Part shown: one piece after another, positions 1 through 9,023 of the stretch
Layout of the letters: every line of letters begins with the position of its first letter
How positions within the stretch are numbered: position 1 is the stretch's first letter
NCBI RefSeq assembly: GCF_001612615.1
Contig: NZ_BDAU01000036.1
Span: forward strand, 26,968 to 90,967
Length of the DNA stretch: 64,000 nucleotides
Origin: Nocardia amikacinitolerans NBRC 108937
GTDB lineage: Bacteria; Actinomycetota; Actinomycetes; Mycobacteriales; Mycobacteriaceae
Direction: 5' to 3'
Made by a program: the position numbers and the translations under genes
The notes under the pieces: generated by a model
The model's database searches: none
The model's input: the letters and a program-made list of their open reading frames with translations, nothing else
Told to the model about the DNA's origin: nothing

Positions 1-216
1 CTGCGCCGCAGGGCGATCCGCTCCTGGCTGCTGCAGGGCGGGGCGAAAGCCCTGACCGACAAGCATTTACGGGCGGTGGACGCCCTGGTCACGACGTGGC
101 GCGGGCAGGGAGGGGTGGCCGTCGGCGGCGGTACACCGGACACGAGGTTGGTTGCCGCGCGCGAACATGGCAGGCTGACACTGCGCGAACACGACCGATG
201 TCTGCGCAGTGACTGA
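1..216 (+). CDS. tilS: tRNA(Ile)-lysidine synthase, C-terminal end (partial)
   Basis: Frame 1 is open from the window edge to TGA at 214-216 (71 codons, for example LRRRAIRSWLLQGG then LTDKHLRAVDALV). TilS modifies C34 of the AUA-decoding tRNA-Ile with lysine. The catalytic PP-loop lies outside the window; only the C-terminal substrate-binding part is visible. The identity is inferred from this short tail (LRRRAIRSWLL, a late 'G..LT..H..A.D.LV' pattern) and from its position immediately before hpt and upstream of ftsH, the usual actinobacterial order. The product alone would not be identifiable with certainty. Confidence 0.75.
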   Translation: MRRRAIRSWLLQGGAKALTDKHLRAVDALVTTWRGQGGVAVGGGTPDTRLVAAREHGRLTLREHDRCLRSD

Positions 217-270
217 TGCCGAGCGGGATCGATCGAAACCAGCGGCGCACAGGAAGGGAAACCAACTGAC

Positions 271-825
271 GTGTACGGGGACGACATCGCGTCGGTGCTG
301 ATCACCGAGGAACAGATCGCCGCCAAGACCCAGGAGCTTGCCGAGCTGATCGCCAAGCGCTACCCGGCCGACGCACCCGAGGGCGACCTGCTGCTGGTCG
401 GTGTGCTCAAGGGCGCGATCTTCTTCATGACCGATCTGGCCAAGGCGCTGCCCATCCCGACCCAGATGGAATTCATGGCCGTCTCCTCCTACGGCTCGTC
501 GACCTCGTCCTCGGGCGTGGTGCGGATCATGAAGGACCTGGACAAGGACATCGCGGGCCGCAATGTGCTGATCGTCGAGGACATCATCGACTCCGGCCTG
601 ACGCTCTCGTGGCTCAAGCGCAACCTGTCCACCCGCAACCCGGCCTCGCTCGAGGTGGTCACCCTGCTGCGCAAGCCGGACGCGCTGCGCACCCACGTCG
701 ACGTGGCCCACGTGGGCTTCGACATCCCGAACGAGTTCGTCGTCGGCTACGGCCTCGACTACGCCGAGCGCTACCGCGACCTGCCCTACATCGGCACGCT
801 CGATCCGAAGGTGTACGGCGGGTAG
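271..825 (+). CDS. hpt: Hypoxanthine-guanine phosphoribosyltransferase
   Basis: Purine salvage enzyme that converts hypoxanthine or guanine plus PRPP to IMP or GMP in the cytosol. The 184-residue length is normal for the family. The PRPP-binding loop is seen as VLIVEDIIDSGLTL at about residues 99-112, LLVGVLKGAIFF near 41-52 forms the N-terminal strand and loop, and VVGYGLDYAERYRDLPYIG is the typical C-terminal part. The start is GTG at 271, with a purine-rich AGGAAGGG at 251-258 upstream. It lies 54 bp after tilS on the same strand and is convergent with the cyclase gene at 872. Confidence 0.95.
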   Translation: MYGDDIASVLITEEQIAAKTQELAELIAKRYPADAPEGDLLLVGVLKGAIFFMTDLAKALPIPTQMEFMAVSSYGSSTSSSGVVRIMKDLDKDIAGRNVLIVEDIIDSGLTLSWLKRNLSTRNPASLEVVTLLRKPDALRTHVDVAHVGFDIPNEFVVGYGLDYAERYRDLPYIGTLDPKVYGG

Positions 826-871
826 CCGACCGAAGGTCACCTTCATCGTGCCGAACGGCCGATGGGCGCCT

Positions 872-1582
872 TCAGTCGGGTAGTAGCGCGAAAATGGTTG
901 CGGGGGAGCCGGACCCGCCGCGGTAGAGGGGGCTGCCGACCAGGATCCAGGCACCGGTCGCGGGGAGTTCGGCCAGGTTCGCCAGGCATTCCAGGCTGAT
1001 CCGGTGCTCGCGGTAGAGCAGCTTGGACACCGTGTACGCGTCGTCGGCGCCCACATCGGGGCCGAAGGTGTCGATGCCGAGCGCGCCGCGCCTGCCCAGT
1101 CGTCCCGTCCGCAGCAGCCACTCCACCGTCTCGACCGCGAATCCGGGCTGGCGACCGGACGATTCGTCGACGCCGATGAAATCCGGGCCGCCCCACTTGG
1201 CGTCCCACCCCGTCCACGCGACGACGGCCGCTCCGTCCGGGATGCGGCCGTGCCGCGATTCCCAGCGCCGCAGATCGTCCACGGTGACGGCGTAATCGCG
1301 GTCCGCCGCGCACCGCTCGCGCACGTCGACCTTCACCGCGGGCAGCAGCAGATCGGCCAGATCGAGTTCGTCGGCCGCCAGCCCGTCGGCGTGGAAGTGG
1401 ATCGGTGCGCCCCAATGCGTTCCGGTGTGCTCGCCCTGCTGGATGTACCGCAGGTAGTAGCCGTCGTTGGCGACGGTGGCGACGATGTCGGTGCGGAACT
1501 CCGGGTCGCCTGGGAAGATCGGCGTCGTCGCCGGATCGTGCACATGCGACAGGCTGACCAACCTGCCGAACGGTGGTTTCAT
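872..1582 (-). CDS. Cyclase family protein (kynurenine formamidase-like metal hydrolase)
   Basis: About 236 residues, starting at MKPPFGRLVSLSH. The ATG at 1582 is chosen because AGGAG lies just upstream and the longer reading frame runs into the preceding gene. The family signature HTGTHWGAPIHFH sits near residues 50-62. Its histidines form the metal site of the cyclase/formamidase superfamily, and the common Asp of HxGTHxDxPxH is Gly here, as in the GTHWGAP subgroup. A second conserved stretch, GIDTFGPDVGADD, lies toward the C-terminus. The substrate cannot be read from the sequence. Only 19 bp separate it from the upstream pseudokinase gene on the same strand, so it is probably the third gene of the kinase operon. 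Confidence 0.82.
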   Translation of the reverse strand: MKPPFGRLVSLSHVHDPATTPIFPGDPEFRTDIVATVANDGYYLRYIQQGEHTGTHWGAPIHFHADGLAADELDLADLLLPAVKVDVRERCAADRDYAVTVDDLRRWESRHGRIPDGAAVVAWTGWDAKWGGPDFIGVDESSGRQPGFAVETVEWLLRTGRLGRRGALGIDTFGPDVGADDAYTVSKLLYREHRISLECLANLAELPATGAWILVGSPLYRGGSGSPATIFALLPD

Positions 1583-1601
1583 CGCGCTCCTGGGTTGGTG
1601 C

Positions 1602-3767
1602 TCACAAACCCGGCACCGTGACCCGCCGAAGCGCGTACAGATCCTGTTCCATGGCACGGAACAGCAGGTAGACCACGACGAAGGCGACGATGCTCGCGAT
1701 GCACATTATCCGCAGTGCGACGATGATTTTGGCCAGGTCCGGGGGATGCAACAGAGTCGATCCCGCCACCGCGATGAGCGGAATGGACGCGGCGAGCACC
1801 AGATACACGCCGCTGCGGCGGCGCAGCGCGCGCAGATCGTCCGCCTCGGAGCGCTCGATTCCGCCCTGCCCCAAGAACATCGGGTACACGCATCGGATGA
1901 TGTAGAAGTTGGTCAGCAGGAACGGATACGTCATCGCGATGACGCCCGAGATGGTGTGCAGGATCATGAAATGCGTGTAGTCGCTGGCGGATACCACGTC
2001 GGGGGTGCCGCGCAACGCGAGCGGATAGACCAGGCCGGAGATCAGCCACATGGTGAAGATGATCAGCGCGGCCCAGTCGCCGAGCCGCACGGCCGAGGCG
2101 CGCGCCTTGTGCAGCACGGCTTCGTCGTAGCGGACGCCCGCTGCCAAACCGTGCGGCACCGTGATCAGGTATCTGGCCAGGTAGACCAGCAGCACCGTTC
2201 CGATCGCGAAGCCGAAGCCGTTGACGATCACCGAGTAGATCTCGAACTGCCGCTGGGTCTGCGCGGACTGCCTGTGGTGCATCAGCATGTTGTTGTGGTC
2301 GATGTTGTAGATCGAGGCCAGGATGTTGGGCACGCCGATGGCAAGGGCGATCAGCACCACCCGCCACGGGCGCAGCCGCACCCGCCAGCTGTGCTCGGGC
2401 GGGTCGACCAAGTCGCGGGCGCGCGCGTCCAGGCACAGGTCCAACTGCTCGGCGAGCACCGCGCCGTTGCGCCAGCGCCGCCGCGGGTCGGGCTCGAGGC
2501 AGGTCAACAGGACCCGGCGCAGCGCGGGCGGACAGTCGGCGGGCAGCGTCGCGAGCGCTGCCGCGGGCATGCCGGCTCGGCGGGCCCGCAGCGCCGCCTC
2601 GACGGTGGGTGGGTCGTCGGCGAAAGGCCGTGTCCCGGTCAGCAATTCCCACAGCAGGACGCCGAGCGCGTACAGATCGCTGCGGCCGTCCGGCGCCGGG
2701 GCATCGGGGTCGAGTGCGGCGGCGAGCTGTTCGGGGGAGCGGTAGGCGAGCCAATCACGAAGCGCCGCAGGTGAATCGGGTGGCGTGGCGGTGCCGTCGC
2801 CGGGCGCGAAGTCGGCCAGCTTGGGTGTGCCCTCGCTGGTGAACAACACGTTGGCGGGGGCGATGGCGTGGTGGGCGATGCCGTGGCGATCCGCGTACCC
2901 GAGTGCGTCGGCGAGGCGGCGACCGATCCACGCCACCGTCTCCGGCCAGCTCAGCTCGGCGAGCTCGGCGCGCACCGGGGAGTCCGCGGGCCGGATCTCG
3001 CCCTTCGCCTCGATCGCGGCGTCCAGCGCGCCGAGCAAGAGCGCGCCGCCCATACCCTCGTCCACGACGCGGCGCCGAGCCAGCACCTCCGCCGCGGTGC
3101 CGCCCGGCAGGTACTGCATGTAGACAAGCCTGCCGATCTCGCCGTCGAAGGCGAGCATCCGCTGATCGAAGACGCGGACGATGTTCGGGTGATCGAGCTG
3201 CACCATGGGTTGCGGGTCCACGCCGCCCGCCGCCGCGATCCGGACCGCGACCACCCGCTGCATGGACAGCTGCTTGGCCAGGAAGACCCGCCCGGCACGG
3301 CCGTTGCCGAGTTCGGTCCGCAGGTCGAAATCGTCGATCCGCTGACCGGGTACTAGGTCGGCGGGATCGCGGTCGACCCGCACCACCCCGGCGTGGCCCT
3401 GCTCGCCGGTGAGCCGGGCACGCACCGCGTCTGCCACTTCGGGATACTCCGCGAGGAAGTCCTCCAGCGGCAGCGGGCCGCGTCCGCGCCGGGCGGCGAA
3501 CTCCTCGCAGACCAGATCGGCCAGCTCCGGGCTGGCGTCGACCTCCGGAAACTCCGCCCGATACTCCGCGATCCGCTTGATCGGTCCGCGTCCGCTCCAT
3601 CGGTGCCGCAGGTCGATGCGGACCAGGTCGGCGAGCACGGCGGTGCGGACCTCGGTGCCGTCGGGCACGTAGTCGGCGAGGTGCGGCGGGCTTTCCCGTG
3701 CGGCGTGCAGGCAGTGTCGCCAAGCGGCGGTGAAGCGGGCGACCGGATCGACGTGCGTGACGGTCAT
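1602..3767 (-). CDS. Membrane-anchored Ser/Thr pseudokinase
   Basis: 721 residues with the same plan as its upstream neighbour. An N-terminal helical domain (about 40-120, with the pattern DLVRIDLRHRW..EYRAEFPE) is followed by a kinase fold (about 145-420) and a C-terminal domain with roughly six hydrophobic segments. Catalytic residues are missing: VAVK is VAVR (Arg176), HRDxKxxN is HHAIAPAN (Ala301 and Ala303 replace Asp and Lys, Asn306 kept), and DFG is DFA (319-321). The glycine loop LGNGRAGRVF is partly kept, and RSDLYALGVLLWELLTG shows that the C-lobe is intact. The ATG at 3767 overlaps the stop of the active kinase as ATGA, so translation is probably coupled. It most likely acts as a regulatory partner of that kinase (inference). 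Loss of enzyme activity is predicted from the residues, not shown. Confidence 0.88.
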   Translation of the reverse strand: MTVTHVDPVARFTAAWRHCLHAARESPPHLADYVPDGTEVRTAVLADLVRIDLRHRWSGRGPIKRIAEYRAEFPEVDASPELADLVCEEFAARRGRGPLPLEDFLAEYPEVADAVRARLTGEQGHAGVVRVDRDPADLVPGQRIDDFDLRTELGNGRAGRVFLAKQLSMQRVVAVRIAAAGGVDPQPMVQLDHPNIVRVFDQRMLAFDGEIGRLVYMQYLPGGTAAEVLARRRVVDEGMGGALLLGALDAAIEAKGEIRPADSPVRAELAELSWPETVAWIGRRLADALGYADRHGIAHHAIAPANVLFTSEGTPKLADFAPGDGTATPPDSPAALRDWLAYRSPEQLAAALDPDAPAPDGRSDLYALGVLLWELLTGTRPFADDPPTVEAALRARRAGMPAAALATLPADCPPALRRVLLTCLEPDPRRRWRNGAVLAEQLDLCLDARARDLVDPPEHSWRVRLRPWRVVLIALAIGVPNILASIYNIDHNNMLMHHRQSAQTQRQFEIYSVIVNGFGFAIGTVLLVYLARYLITVPHGLAAGVRYDEAVLHKARASAVRLGDWAALIIFTMWLISGLVYPLALRGTPDVVSASDYTHFMILHTISGVIAMTYPFLLTNFYIIRCVYPMFLGQGGIERSEADDLRALRRRSGVYLVLAASIPLIAVAGSTLLHPPDLAKIIVALRIMCIASIVAFVVVYLLFRAMEQDLYALRRVTVPGL

Positions 3768-6463
3768 GGACGCTCCGCGGCCGCGCGCGGCCGGTCGTCG
3801 TATCGGGCCGAGCCGCTCTGCGCTGCGGGTGCGCCGGGCTCCCCGCTCGGCGCGACTACCCGCTCCAGCGCGCGCAGGTCGGCCTCGAGCGCGCGGAACA
3901 GCAGGTACGACCCGATGAACGCGATGATGGCGCCCGCGCAGAGCACGCGCACCGCGACGATCACCATGGGGATGTCCTCTGGCGGCAGGAAGGTCACCCC
4001 GGCCACCGCGAGCAGCGGCACCGAGGCCGCGATCGCGAGGTACAGGTTGCAGCGGCGGTCGAGCGCGCGCAATCTGCCCGCGTCCTCCGGACTGATGTTC
4101 CCGTGCCGCAGGAAGATCGGATAGATGCAGCGGATCAGGTAGAAGGTCGCGAGGAAGAATGGATACGACGCCGCGATGGCGCCGCAGACCACCAGCGAGG
4201 CCATGAAGTGCACGACGTCGCGCCCTGTGACGTCGCCCGTGGAGAGCTCCATCGCGACGGGGAAGGTGAGCGCCGCGAGCACCCACAGCAGGAACGGGAT
4301 GGCCACCGCCCGTTCGCCGAGCAGCAGCGTGTCGGTTCTGGCGCGGCGCAGCGTGTCCGGGTCGTAGCGTTTGCCGTGGCGCAGCCCCTTGGTCACCCGG
4401 AGCATGTAGCGCATCGAGTAGATGATGGTGATGAACCCGATCGGGAAGAACACCGCGTTCACCAATCCGGTGATGATCAGGAAGGTGCGCTGCGCGTCCT
4501 CCGGCATTCGTTCGACGATGAGGTTCTGGTTGTGCTGGATGTTGTAGAGCGAGGCGAGCATGTTCGGCACGGCGATGGCGACGACCATCACCGGCAGGAT
4601 GTAGGGCTGTAGCCGCTCTCGCCAGCTGCCCGGTTTCGGGTCGACGAGGCCGCGCGCTCGTTCGTCGAGGCAGAGGTCGAGCTGTTTGGCCAGCGTCGCG
4701 CCGTTGGACCAGCGCTCGCTTCGCTCCGGTTGCAGGCAGGTCAGCAGCACGCGGCGCAGCGCGGCGGGACAGTCCTTCGGTATCCGGGCCAGCGCCGCGG
4801 CGTCGACGCCGACGCAGCGCCGCTCCAGCATGGCTTCCAGCGTGGTGTCGTCGCCGCGCTGGCCCGCGCCCGCGGTGCTGTCGTCGTAGGGCTTCGCGCC
4901 GGTGAGCAACTCCCACAGCACCACGCCGAGCGAGAAGATGTCCGAGCGGGTGTCCAGATCGGCGGCGGACCGGGCGCGGCCGGGGTGGCAGGCCTCCAGC
5001 TGTTCTGGCGACATGTAGGCAAGCGAGCCGCCGAAGTAGGCGACCGGGCTCGTTCCCTCCACATTGCGGCTGAAGCTGATGTTGAAATCGGCCAGCTTCG
5101 GCACGGCCTCGGCGGTGAGCAGCACGTTGGCCGGTTTCACGTCGCGGTGCAGCACGCCGTGCGCTGAGGCGTAGTCCAGCGCCTCGGCCAGCCTGCGGCC
5201 CAGCCACGCAACGGTCTCCGGCCAGCTCAGCGCGGCGATCTCGGCGCGCACGCTGGAATCGGTCGGCCGGATCTCGCCCTTCTCCTCCATCGCCGCGTCC
5301 ACCGCGTCGAGCAGCAGCTGGCCGCTGCGTTCCTCCGGCGGGGTGGCGCGCACCCAGCGCAGCACGCCGAGCAGCGTGCCGCCGGGCAGGAACTGCATGT
5401 AGAGCAGGCGCAACCGACGCGCGGTTCCGTCCGCCTCGCCCGCGTCGAGCAGGCGCTGATCGAAGACTCGCACGATGTAGTCGTGATCCAGCTGGGCCAG
5501 GGTCTGCGGCTCGGTGCCGTGGTCGGCGGAGATCTTCACCGCGACCAGCCGCTGCATGGATCGCTGCCTGGCCAGGAAGACCCTGGCGAAGGCGCCGCTG
5601 CCCAGACCGGTCAGCAGGTCGAAGTCGTCGACGCGCTGACCGATCTCGATGCGGTCCAGCGGGTCGAGACGACCCGGTCCGGTATCCATCGTGGTGCCGA
5701 TCGCGGTTTCGGTTCCGCCCAGATCGGCGGCCCTCGTAGCCTCCGCCGTGTGGTTCACCTCGGTACCACGAACGGGTGCGGTGGTTCGGTTCAGCGCGGA
5801 GGTCTGGTCGGTGCCGGTCGCGGGCATGGTTCCGTCGAACGCGGCGCGGGTGGAGTCATCGGTCGCGGACTCGCGCGTCTCGTCGATCGCGGCCGTGTTC
5901 GTCCCGTCGATCGAGGGCCGGGTGGAGTCGTCGGGGGCCTCGGGCGGGGTTCGTCGGGTGCTCTGATCGACGTCGTCGGCATTCAGCAGACCGCGTAACT
6001 CGGCCGCTTGGTTCGGATATTCGCGCAGGCATTCCCGCGGGTCGACGCGCTCGCCGCTCTGGCGCCGGACGACGAATTCCTCGTACACCAAACTGGCCGG
6101 TATGTTCTCGCGTTCGAGCTCGGGGAATTCGGCGCAGTATTCGGTCAATCGTTTGCGCCGAAGGGTGGGCGGAGGCGTTTCCTGGCGGCGCGCTCCGAGC
6201 GCGGGCCTGCGCAGCCATCGGTGCCGCATATCCACCCGGATCAGTTCGATCAGCGCCTCACGGCGCAGGGTGCGCGCGTCGGGCAGGAACGCGGTGATCT
6301 CCGGTAGCGGTCCGGGGCCCTCATCTGGGGCGATGTTGATCGCGGCGGCCCACGCCGCGGCGAAGGCCTCCACCGCGACGAGCTCGGATCTGAGCGACTG
6401 GCCGCCGGACTCGGAGTCGGAACCCGCGTCCGGGCGGGTATTTCTATCGGAGTCGGCACTCAT
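3764..6463 (-). CDS. Transmembrane serine/threonine protein kinase
   Basis: 899 residues from ATG 6463 (MSADSDRN). The N-terminal domain at about 65-160 contains ELIRVDMRHRW, EYCAEFPELE and LVYEEFVVRR..REYP, a pattern resembling the region ahead of the kinase domain in many planctomycete kinases (from memory). A Thr/Asp-rich linker (about 163-270) follows. The kinase domain has GLGSGAFARVF (286-296), VAVK with Lys310, HRDVKPAN with Asp441, and DFN (459-461) in place of DFG, plus RSDIFSLGVVLWELLTG. The last 260 residues hold about six hydrophobic segments with conserved YNIQHN and YPFFLATFYLIRCIYP. The short MWRILSG extension upstream is not used, because MSADSD is the better start. Substrate and signal are unknown. 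It is the first gene of a probable operon with the pseudokinase and the cyclase. Confidence 0.9.
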   Translation of the reverse strand: MSADSDRNTRPDAGSDSESGGQSLRSELVAVEAFAAAWAAAINIAPDEGPGPLPEITAFLPDARTLRREALIELIRVDMRHRWLRRPALGARRQETPPPTLRRKRLTEYCAEFPELERENIPASLVYEEFVVRRQSGERVDPRECLREYPNQAAELRGLLNADDVDQSTRRTPPEAPDDSTRPSIDGTNTAAIDETRESATDDSTRAAFDGTMPATGTDQTSALNRTTAPVRGTEVNHTAEATRAADLGGTETAIGTTMDTGPGRLDPLDRIEIGQRVDDFDLLTGLGSGAFARVFLARQRSMQRLVAVKISADHGTEPQTLAQLDHDYIVRVFDQRLLDAGEADGTARRLRLLYMQFLPGGTLLGVLRWVRATPPEERSGQLLLDAVDAAMEEKGEIRPTDSSVRAEIAALSWPETVAWLGRRLAEALDYASAHGVLHRDVKPANVLLTAEAVPKLADFNISFSRNVEGTSPVAYFGGSLAYMSPEQLEACHPGRARSAADLDTRSDIFSLGVVLWELLTGAKPYDDSTAGAGQRGDDTTLEAMLERRCVGVDAAALARIPKDCPAALRRVLLTCLQPERSERWSNGATLAKQLDLCLDERARGLVDPKPGSWRERLQPYILPVMVVAIAVPNMLASLYNIQHNQNLIVERMPEDAQRTFLIITGLVNAVFFPIGFITIIYSMRYMLRVTKGLRHGKRYDPDTLRRARTDTLLLGERAVAIPFLLWVLAALTFPVAMELSTGDVTGRDVVHFMASLVVCGAIAASYPFFLATFYLIRCIYPIFLRHGNISPEDAGRLRALDRRCNLYLAIAASVPLLAVAGVTFLPPEDIPMVIVAVRVLCAGAIIAFIGSYLLFRALEADLRALERVVAPSGEPGAPAAQSGSARYDDRPRAAAERP

Positions 6464-6734
6464 TCTCGGACCTACTAGCTGTGGCGGAGTTCGGGAAATC
6501 CGCACTGGTCGGTCGGTGGCTGCACCGGATAAAATCCGCCACACCCGACGTCATCGTCCCCCGAGCAGTATCGGGAATGATAACTTGCGCCACAACAGCG
6601 GATCACCCGATTTCGACAACGATGCGACGGGGGCGAATCAGCACATGCACAACAAGGCTACGGCGGTGGCGGAAGGCTTGGCCGCGATCACCGAAACCAC
6701 GAGCACCGAACCATTGTCCGCCCGGGAGGCGCCC

Positions 6735-8120
6735 ATGGGCGAGAGTGAGCGAGGGGGGCCGTACGCCGACGGGCAAGCTGAGGCGCCGCGCGGTCCCGCG
6801 GTGACCATCGTCGCCGGCGTGCACGAGGGCTCGCTGACGCCGACCGAGGTCGTCGACGCGACCATCGAACTCATCGCCGCCGAGGACGGAACGACCAACG
6901 CGTTCAGCGTGGTGCGCGCCAAGCGCGCCGTCGGCGAGGCCATCGCGCTGGAACAGCGGGCGGATCTGGACGTGCTGCCGATGGCGGGCGTTCCGGTGGC
7001 CGTCAAACACAACATCCCGGTGACCGGCGAGACCGTGCTGTGCGGGTCGGCGGCGACCGACACCGGCCCGGCCACGGCCGACCACCCGGTGGTGCGCAGG
7101 CTGCGCGCCGCGGGCGCGGTCGTCGTCGGGCTCACCACCGTGCCCGAGCTGGCCCTCTGGGCGATGACCGACGACCAGCACCGCGTCACAAGGAACCCGT
7201 GGAACGTCAAGCGCGGCGTGGGCGGCTCCTCTGGCGGCGCGGCCGCTGCCGTCGCGGCCGGGTTGGTTCCGGTGGCGCACGGCAACGACGGACTCGGCTC
7301 GATACGCATTCCGGCGGCCGCCTGCGGTGTCTACGGCATCAAACCGGGCAGGCACACCGTGCCGTCGGATGTCGGGGTGGACTCCTGGGGCGGCATGGTG
7401 GAGAACGGCGTGCTCGCGACGACCGTCGGTGACGCCGCGCTCGCGCTCTCGGTGATGGCCGCCCGTCCGGACCTAGCCGAGCTGGATCCACCGGGCCGAC
7501 TACGCATCGCGCTTGTCGTCACCCCACCCTCCCGTTTCGCCCGCGTCGACCCGCACTGGGCCGCCGCAGCGCACAAGGCCGCGGCCGTCGCCGCCGCCGC
7601 GGGACACCAGGTGGAGACGACAGCGCTGCCGTACGGCAACGCCGTGCTCGCGTTGCTGCTCCGCTGGTTGACGGTGGCGTTGCCCGAAGCCGCCACCCTC
7701 GCTCATCCCGAACGTTTGCAACCGCGCACCCGCCGTCACCTGGCGATCGGCCGCTTCGTCCAGCGGCTCGGACTGGTACGTGCCGCGCAGGTCGACCGGA
7801 TCGAAGCCCGGTTGCTCGAATTCTTCGAAGACTACGACGTGGTGATCACTCCCACGTTGGCCACCGCGCCGCCGCGAGCGCGGGCCTGGCATCGCAAAGG
7901 CTGGCTCGCCAATGTGCTCACCGGCTTCCGCTTCTCGCCGTTCACGCCGATCTGGAATCTGGTCGGCTGGCCCGCCGCCTCCGTGCCGATGGGCACGCAT
8001 CCCTACTCGGACACCCCCGTCGCCGCCCAGCTGGCCGGTCCGCCCGGCAGCGAAACCACCGTGCTCCGGCTTTCCGCGCAACTCGAACAGCTGCACCCCT
8101 GGCGGCGCACCGTTCGCTGA
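6735..8120 (+). CDS. Amidase (amidase signature family)
   Basis: 461 residues. The start ATG at 6735 follows GGGAGG at 6724-6729; another in-frame ATG at 6645 lacks such a site. All three residues of the amidase-signature Ser-cisSer-Lys triad can be placed: Lys91 in AVKHNIPV, Ser165 in GVGGSSGGAAAAVAAG and Ser189 in HGNDGLGSIRIPAA. These enzymes hydrolyse carboxamides or aryl acylamides; the substrate is not predictable here. The GTDTGGS motif of many members reads HGNDGLGS, a modest divergence. It is transcribed divergently from the kinase operon and convergently with the LysR gene, 18 bp away. Confidence 0.9.
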   Translation: MGESERGGPYADGQAEAPRGPAVTIVAGVHEGSLTPTEVVDATIELIAAEDGTTNAFSVVRAKRAVGEAIALEQRADLDVLPMAGVPVAVKHNIPVTGETVLCGSAATDTGPATADHPVVRRLRAAGAVVVGLTTVPELALWAMTDDQHRVTRNPWNVKRGVGGSSGGAAAAVAAGLVPVAHGNDGLGSIRIPAAACGVYGIKPGRHTVPSDVGVDSWGGMVENGVLATTVGDAALALSVMAARPDLAELDPPGRLRIALVVTPPSRFARVDPHWAAAAHKAAAVAAAAGHQVETTALPYGNAVLALLLRWLTVALPEAATLAHPERLQPRTRRHLAIGRFVQRLGLVRAAQVDRIEARLLEFFEDYDVVITPTLATAPPRARAWHRKGWLANVLTGFRFSPFTPIWNLVGWPAASVPMGTHPYSDTPVAAQLAGPPGSETTVLRLSAQLEQLHPWRRTVR

Positions 8121-8138
8121 CGGTGCGCCGGGAACCGC

Positions 8139-9023
8139 TCAGCTGGCCAGCGGCTGCTGGGTGGAGAAGCCACCCTCGACGGCGCGTGCCGCGAACTCCA
8201 GGATGGTCGGGCGGGTGTCGTCGGCCCGCCACGCGACGGCGAGCTCGCACGGCGCGAGTCCGGTCAGCGGCCGCGCGGTGAGACCCGGCCAGCGGTACAT
8301 CGGCACGTTGTTCTCGGCGAGCAGGCAGACACCGAGGCCGAGGCTCACGGCCTCGAGCTTGTCCTCGGGCGTCGCCGCCTCCGCGCCGATCTTGGGCTGA
8401 CGGCCGTTGCGCGCGTCGTTGCCGAGCCAGAAGTCGCGCACCGCGCCCGCTTCCGAGGGCAGCGCGATGAACGGCTCGTCGAGCAGGTCGGCGAAGTCGA
8501 TGCTGTCCTGATCGGCGAGCGGATGGTTCTCCGGAAGCAGCACCCAGCGCGGCTCGGTGCGCAGGACCTCCCAGCGGTACCGGTTCGGGTCGGGTAGCGG
8601 CAGCCAGACCAGGGCCAGATCGGCCTGCCTGCCCGCGAGACCGCTTGACGGGTCGGTCCACGAAGCGGCGTGCAGTGCCAAGCGATGGCCGCTCGCGCTC
8701 TCCAGATCGTTGAGCAGTCCGCGGCCGAGCGCGGACTGAATGCCGACGCGCAGCACCTCGCCCGCCTCCTGCAGGGAGACGTTGGTGACCTCCCAGAGCT
8801 CCAGGATCTTGCGGGCGCCTTCGAGCAGCTCCTTGCCCGCGACGGTCAGCGCGACGCTGCGCTGGTTGCGGTCGAACAGGACCACGTCGAGCTGGCGTTC
8901 CAGCTGACGGATCTGACGCGACAGGGTGGGTTGTGCGATGTGCAGCCGCTGAGCGGCGTTGGTGAAATGCAGTTCCTCAGCGACGGCGACGAAATACCGC
9001 AGGTCGCGCAAATGCGGGTCCAT
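8139..9023 (-). CDS. LysR-family transcriptional regulator
   Basis: 294 residues. The N-terminal winged HTH is clear (MDPHLRDLRYFVAVAEELHFTNAAQRL, then AQPTLSRQIRQLE), followed by an inducer-binding domain of normal length. LysR regulators usually bind near their own promoter and a neighbouring target. No gene is divergently transcribed from its start: the 470 bp upstream end at the 3' end of the SDR gene. The natural target could be itself or the convergent amidase, but nothing in the sequence settles this. Confidence 0.93.
   Translation of the reverse strand: MDPHLRDLRYFVAVAEELHFTNAAQRLHIAQPTLSRQIRQLERQLDVVLFDRNQRSVALTVAGKELLEGARKILELWEVTNVSLQEAGEVLRVGIQSALGRGLLNDLESASGHRLALHAASWTDPSSGLAGRQADLALVWLPLPDPNRYRWEVLRTEPRWVLLPENHPLADQDSIDFADLLDEPFIALPSEAGAVRDFWLGNDARNGRQPKIGAEAATPEDKLEAVSLGLGVCLLAENNVPMYRWPGLTARPLTGLAPCELAVAWRADDTRPTILEFAARAVEGGFSTQQPLAS

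Noticed and set aside
1602..5207. Single 1201-residue fused kinase protein
   Set aside because: The upper part of this frame is out of frame with the first kinase. The first kinase ends at 3764 and the second begins at ATG 3767 with an ATGA overlap.
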